A model generated the notes under the pieces. The model did no database searches, had not been told where the DNA came from, and saw only the letters and a list, made by a program, of their open reading frames with translations. Of a stretch of DNA of 64,000 bases, positions 62,819-64,000 are shown piece after piece. The first letter of the stretch is position 1, and each line of letters begins with the position of its first letter. Both the position numbers and the translations under genes were made by a program. Location of the stretch: positions 1 through 64,000 of the forward strand of contig JAFZQU010000010.1 in the NCBI GenBank assembly GCA_017620255.1. The letters run 5' to 3'. The DNA comes from Lachnospiraceae bacterium. GTDB taxonomy: Bacteria > Bacillota > Clostridia > Lachnospirales > Lachnospiraceae.

Positions 62819-64000
62819 ATGGATCGCAGTAAAATCCGGAATTTCTGCATCATTGCACATATCGATCACGGAAAATCAACGCTGGCGGACCGGATCATCG
62901 AAAGTACCGGCCTTCTGACCAGCCGCGAAATGCAGGCGCAGGTCCTTGATAACATGGACCTGGAGCGGGAGAGAGGGATCACGATCAAATCCCAGGCCGT
63001 CCGTACGGTATATAAGGCAAAAGACGGTGAAGAATATATCTTCAACCTGATCGACACACCGGGCCATGTTGATTTTAACTACGAGGTCAGCAGATCGCTG
63101 GCGGCCTGTGACGGCGCGATCCTTGTCGTGGATGCGGCACAGGGGATCGAGGCACAGACGCTCGCCAATGTTTATTTGGCTCTGGACCATGATCTGGACG
63201 TATTTCCCGTTATCAACAAGATAGACCTGCCGAGTGCGGAACCGGACCGCGTGGCCAACGAGATCGAGGATGTGATCGGGATCGAGGCGCAGGATGCTCC
63301 GCGCATTTCCGCCAAGGTCGGGATCGGTATAGAGGAAGTGCTCGAAGCGATCGTTGAAAAGATCCCGGCACCAAAAGGCGATCCGGATGCGCCCCTGAAA
63401 GCGCTGATCTTTGATTCAATCTATGATTCCTATAAAGGCGTGATCGTGTTCTGCCGTCTGATGGACGGTCGCGTTTCGAGAGGAACACCCATTAAAATGA
63501 TGGCGACCGGCGCAGTCTGCGAGGTGGTCGAAGTCGGAACGTTCGGGGCAGGCCAGTTCATTCCCTGCGACGAGCTGAGTGCCGGCATGGTCGGCTACCT
63601 GACGGCCAGTATCAAAAACGTGCGCGACACGGCAGTCGGCGATACAGTCACAAATGCGGAGAATCCCTGCAAGGAGGCCCTGCCCGGTTATAAGAAGGTG
63701 CAGTCCATGGTCTTTTGCGGCGTTTATCCGGCTGACGGAGCCAAGTACCCGGATCTTCGGGATGCGCTGGAAAAACTGCAGTTAAATGATGCTTCGCTCA
63801 ATTATGAACCGGAGACAAGCGTGGCGCTCGGCTTCGGATTCCGTTGCGGCTTCCTGGGACTGCTGCATCTGGAAGTCGTGCAGGAAAGGCTTGAGAGAGA
63901 GTACAATCTGGACCTGGTCACAACGGCCCCGTCCGTTGTATATAAAGTACATAAGACAGACGGGACGGTGATCGACCTGACCAATCCGACCAACCTGCCG
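62819..64000 (+). CDS. lepA: Elongation factor 4 (partial, runs off the window)
   Basis: A translational GTPase that acts on stalled or mistranslocated ribosomes. 394 codons of about 600 are present. G1 is AHIDHGKST (residues 13-21), G3 [10 protein letters not shown]4 NKIDLP, then domains II and III up to [18 protein letters not shown]. Start ATG 62819 has AGGAG 9 nt upstream; an in-frame ATG at 62810 is too close to that site. The frame stays open to the last base. Confidence 0.96.
   Translation, partial: MDRSKIRNFCIIAHIDHGKSTLADRIIESTGLLTSREMQAQVLDNMDLERERGITIKSQAVRTVYKAKDGEEYIFNLIDTPGHVDFNYEVSRSLAACDGAILVVDAAQGIEAQTLANVYLALDHDLDVFPVINKIDLPSAEPDRVANEIEDVIGIEAQDAPRISAKVGIGIEEVLEAIVEKIPAPKGDPDAPLKALIFDSIYDSYKGVIVFCRLMDGRVSRGTPIKMMATGAVCEVVEVGTFGAGQFIPCDELSAGMVGYLTASIKNVRDTAVGDTVTNAENPCKEALPGYKKVQSMVFCGVYPADGAKYPDLRDALEKLQLNDASLNYEPETSVALGFGFRCGFLGLLHLEVVQERLEREYNLDLVTTAPSVVYKVHKTDGTVIDLTNPTNLP

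Overview
The window looks like chromosome of a mid-GC (near 50 percent by eye) anaerobic Firmicute of class Clostridia, most like Lachnospiraceae. The supporting evidence is the dGTPase-dnaG-rpoD-trmK-nif3 block, a TGS-domain uridine kinase, pyrBI with a zinc regulatory subunit, a two-gene minimal SUF system, HemZ, a YkpA-type ABC-F protein, and many Lachnospiraceae-style lipoproteins and zinc-ribbon membrane proteins. Nearly all genes are on the + strand. Only four short minus-strand genes interrupt it, plus no prophage or CRISPR. The only clear mobile-element trace is the tail of an IS1182-like transposase cut by the left edge.

Layout. 1-300: transposase tail, terminator, promoter and a LacI-type dyad. 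302-2813: malQ and a LacI-family regulator. 2954-3840: a FliD-C-like protein and tRNA-Leu(CAG). 3841-7525: a membrane alpha/beta-hydrolase and a beta-helix lipoprotein. 7526-10743: an amino-sugar group, in which phosphoglucosamine mutase carries an in-frame N-terminal helix-turn-helix domain, followed by a left-handed beta-helix protein and nagB. 10915-18041: dgt, dnaG, rpoD, trmK, nif3 and a TGS-uridine kinase. 18042-18662: RNase P RNA embedded in copies of a palindromic repeat. 18663-22686: orphan hybrid histidine kinase, pyrB, pyrI, PH-domain protein. 22723-29680: a DUF5050 protein divergent from aroQ, an AAA ATPase, ppx, ppk1 and maf. 29722-32270: HAD phosphatase (minus) and a SPOR-like lipoprotein. 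32365-48733: ABC-F, minimal sufC/sufB, galE, rel, MBL hydrolase, hemZ, hisS, zinc-ribbon protein, DUF5662 protein, GH3 glucosidase and a sugar-sensor diguanylate cyclase. 48806-56533: small membrane protein (minus), TPR protein, SPFH/zinc-ribbon protein, cysteine synthase, carB. 56684-64000: an EAL phosphodiesterase, serS, NYN/OST-HTH protein, Gfo/Idh oxidoreductase, rpsT (minus) and the start of lepA.

How the parts fit. Much of the window is housekeeping: replication priming, sigma-70, tRNA charging and modification, pyrimidine synthesis, Fe-S assembly, stringent response and polyphosphate turnover. Carbon supply genes (malQ with its LacI regulator, GH3 glucosidase with a LacI-like sensor cyclase, galE, the amino-sugar cluster) are interleaved. 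c-di-GMP is represented by one intact GGDEF protein and one EAL protein with a degenerate GGDEF domain.

The observations I rate most worth follow-up are the HTH-GlmM fusion, which has a second strong ribosome binding site exactly at the canonical GlmM start and a dyad-rich promoter; the palindromic repeat family that surrounds rnpB and extends its P1 helix; a divergent promoter pair with a predicted leaderless membrane-protein transcript; promoters whose -10 box lies inside a long inverted repeat (glmM, cysK); and a strong excess of GATC. All functional statements come from reading the sequence and remembered family knowledge; no database search was run.
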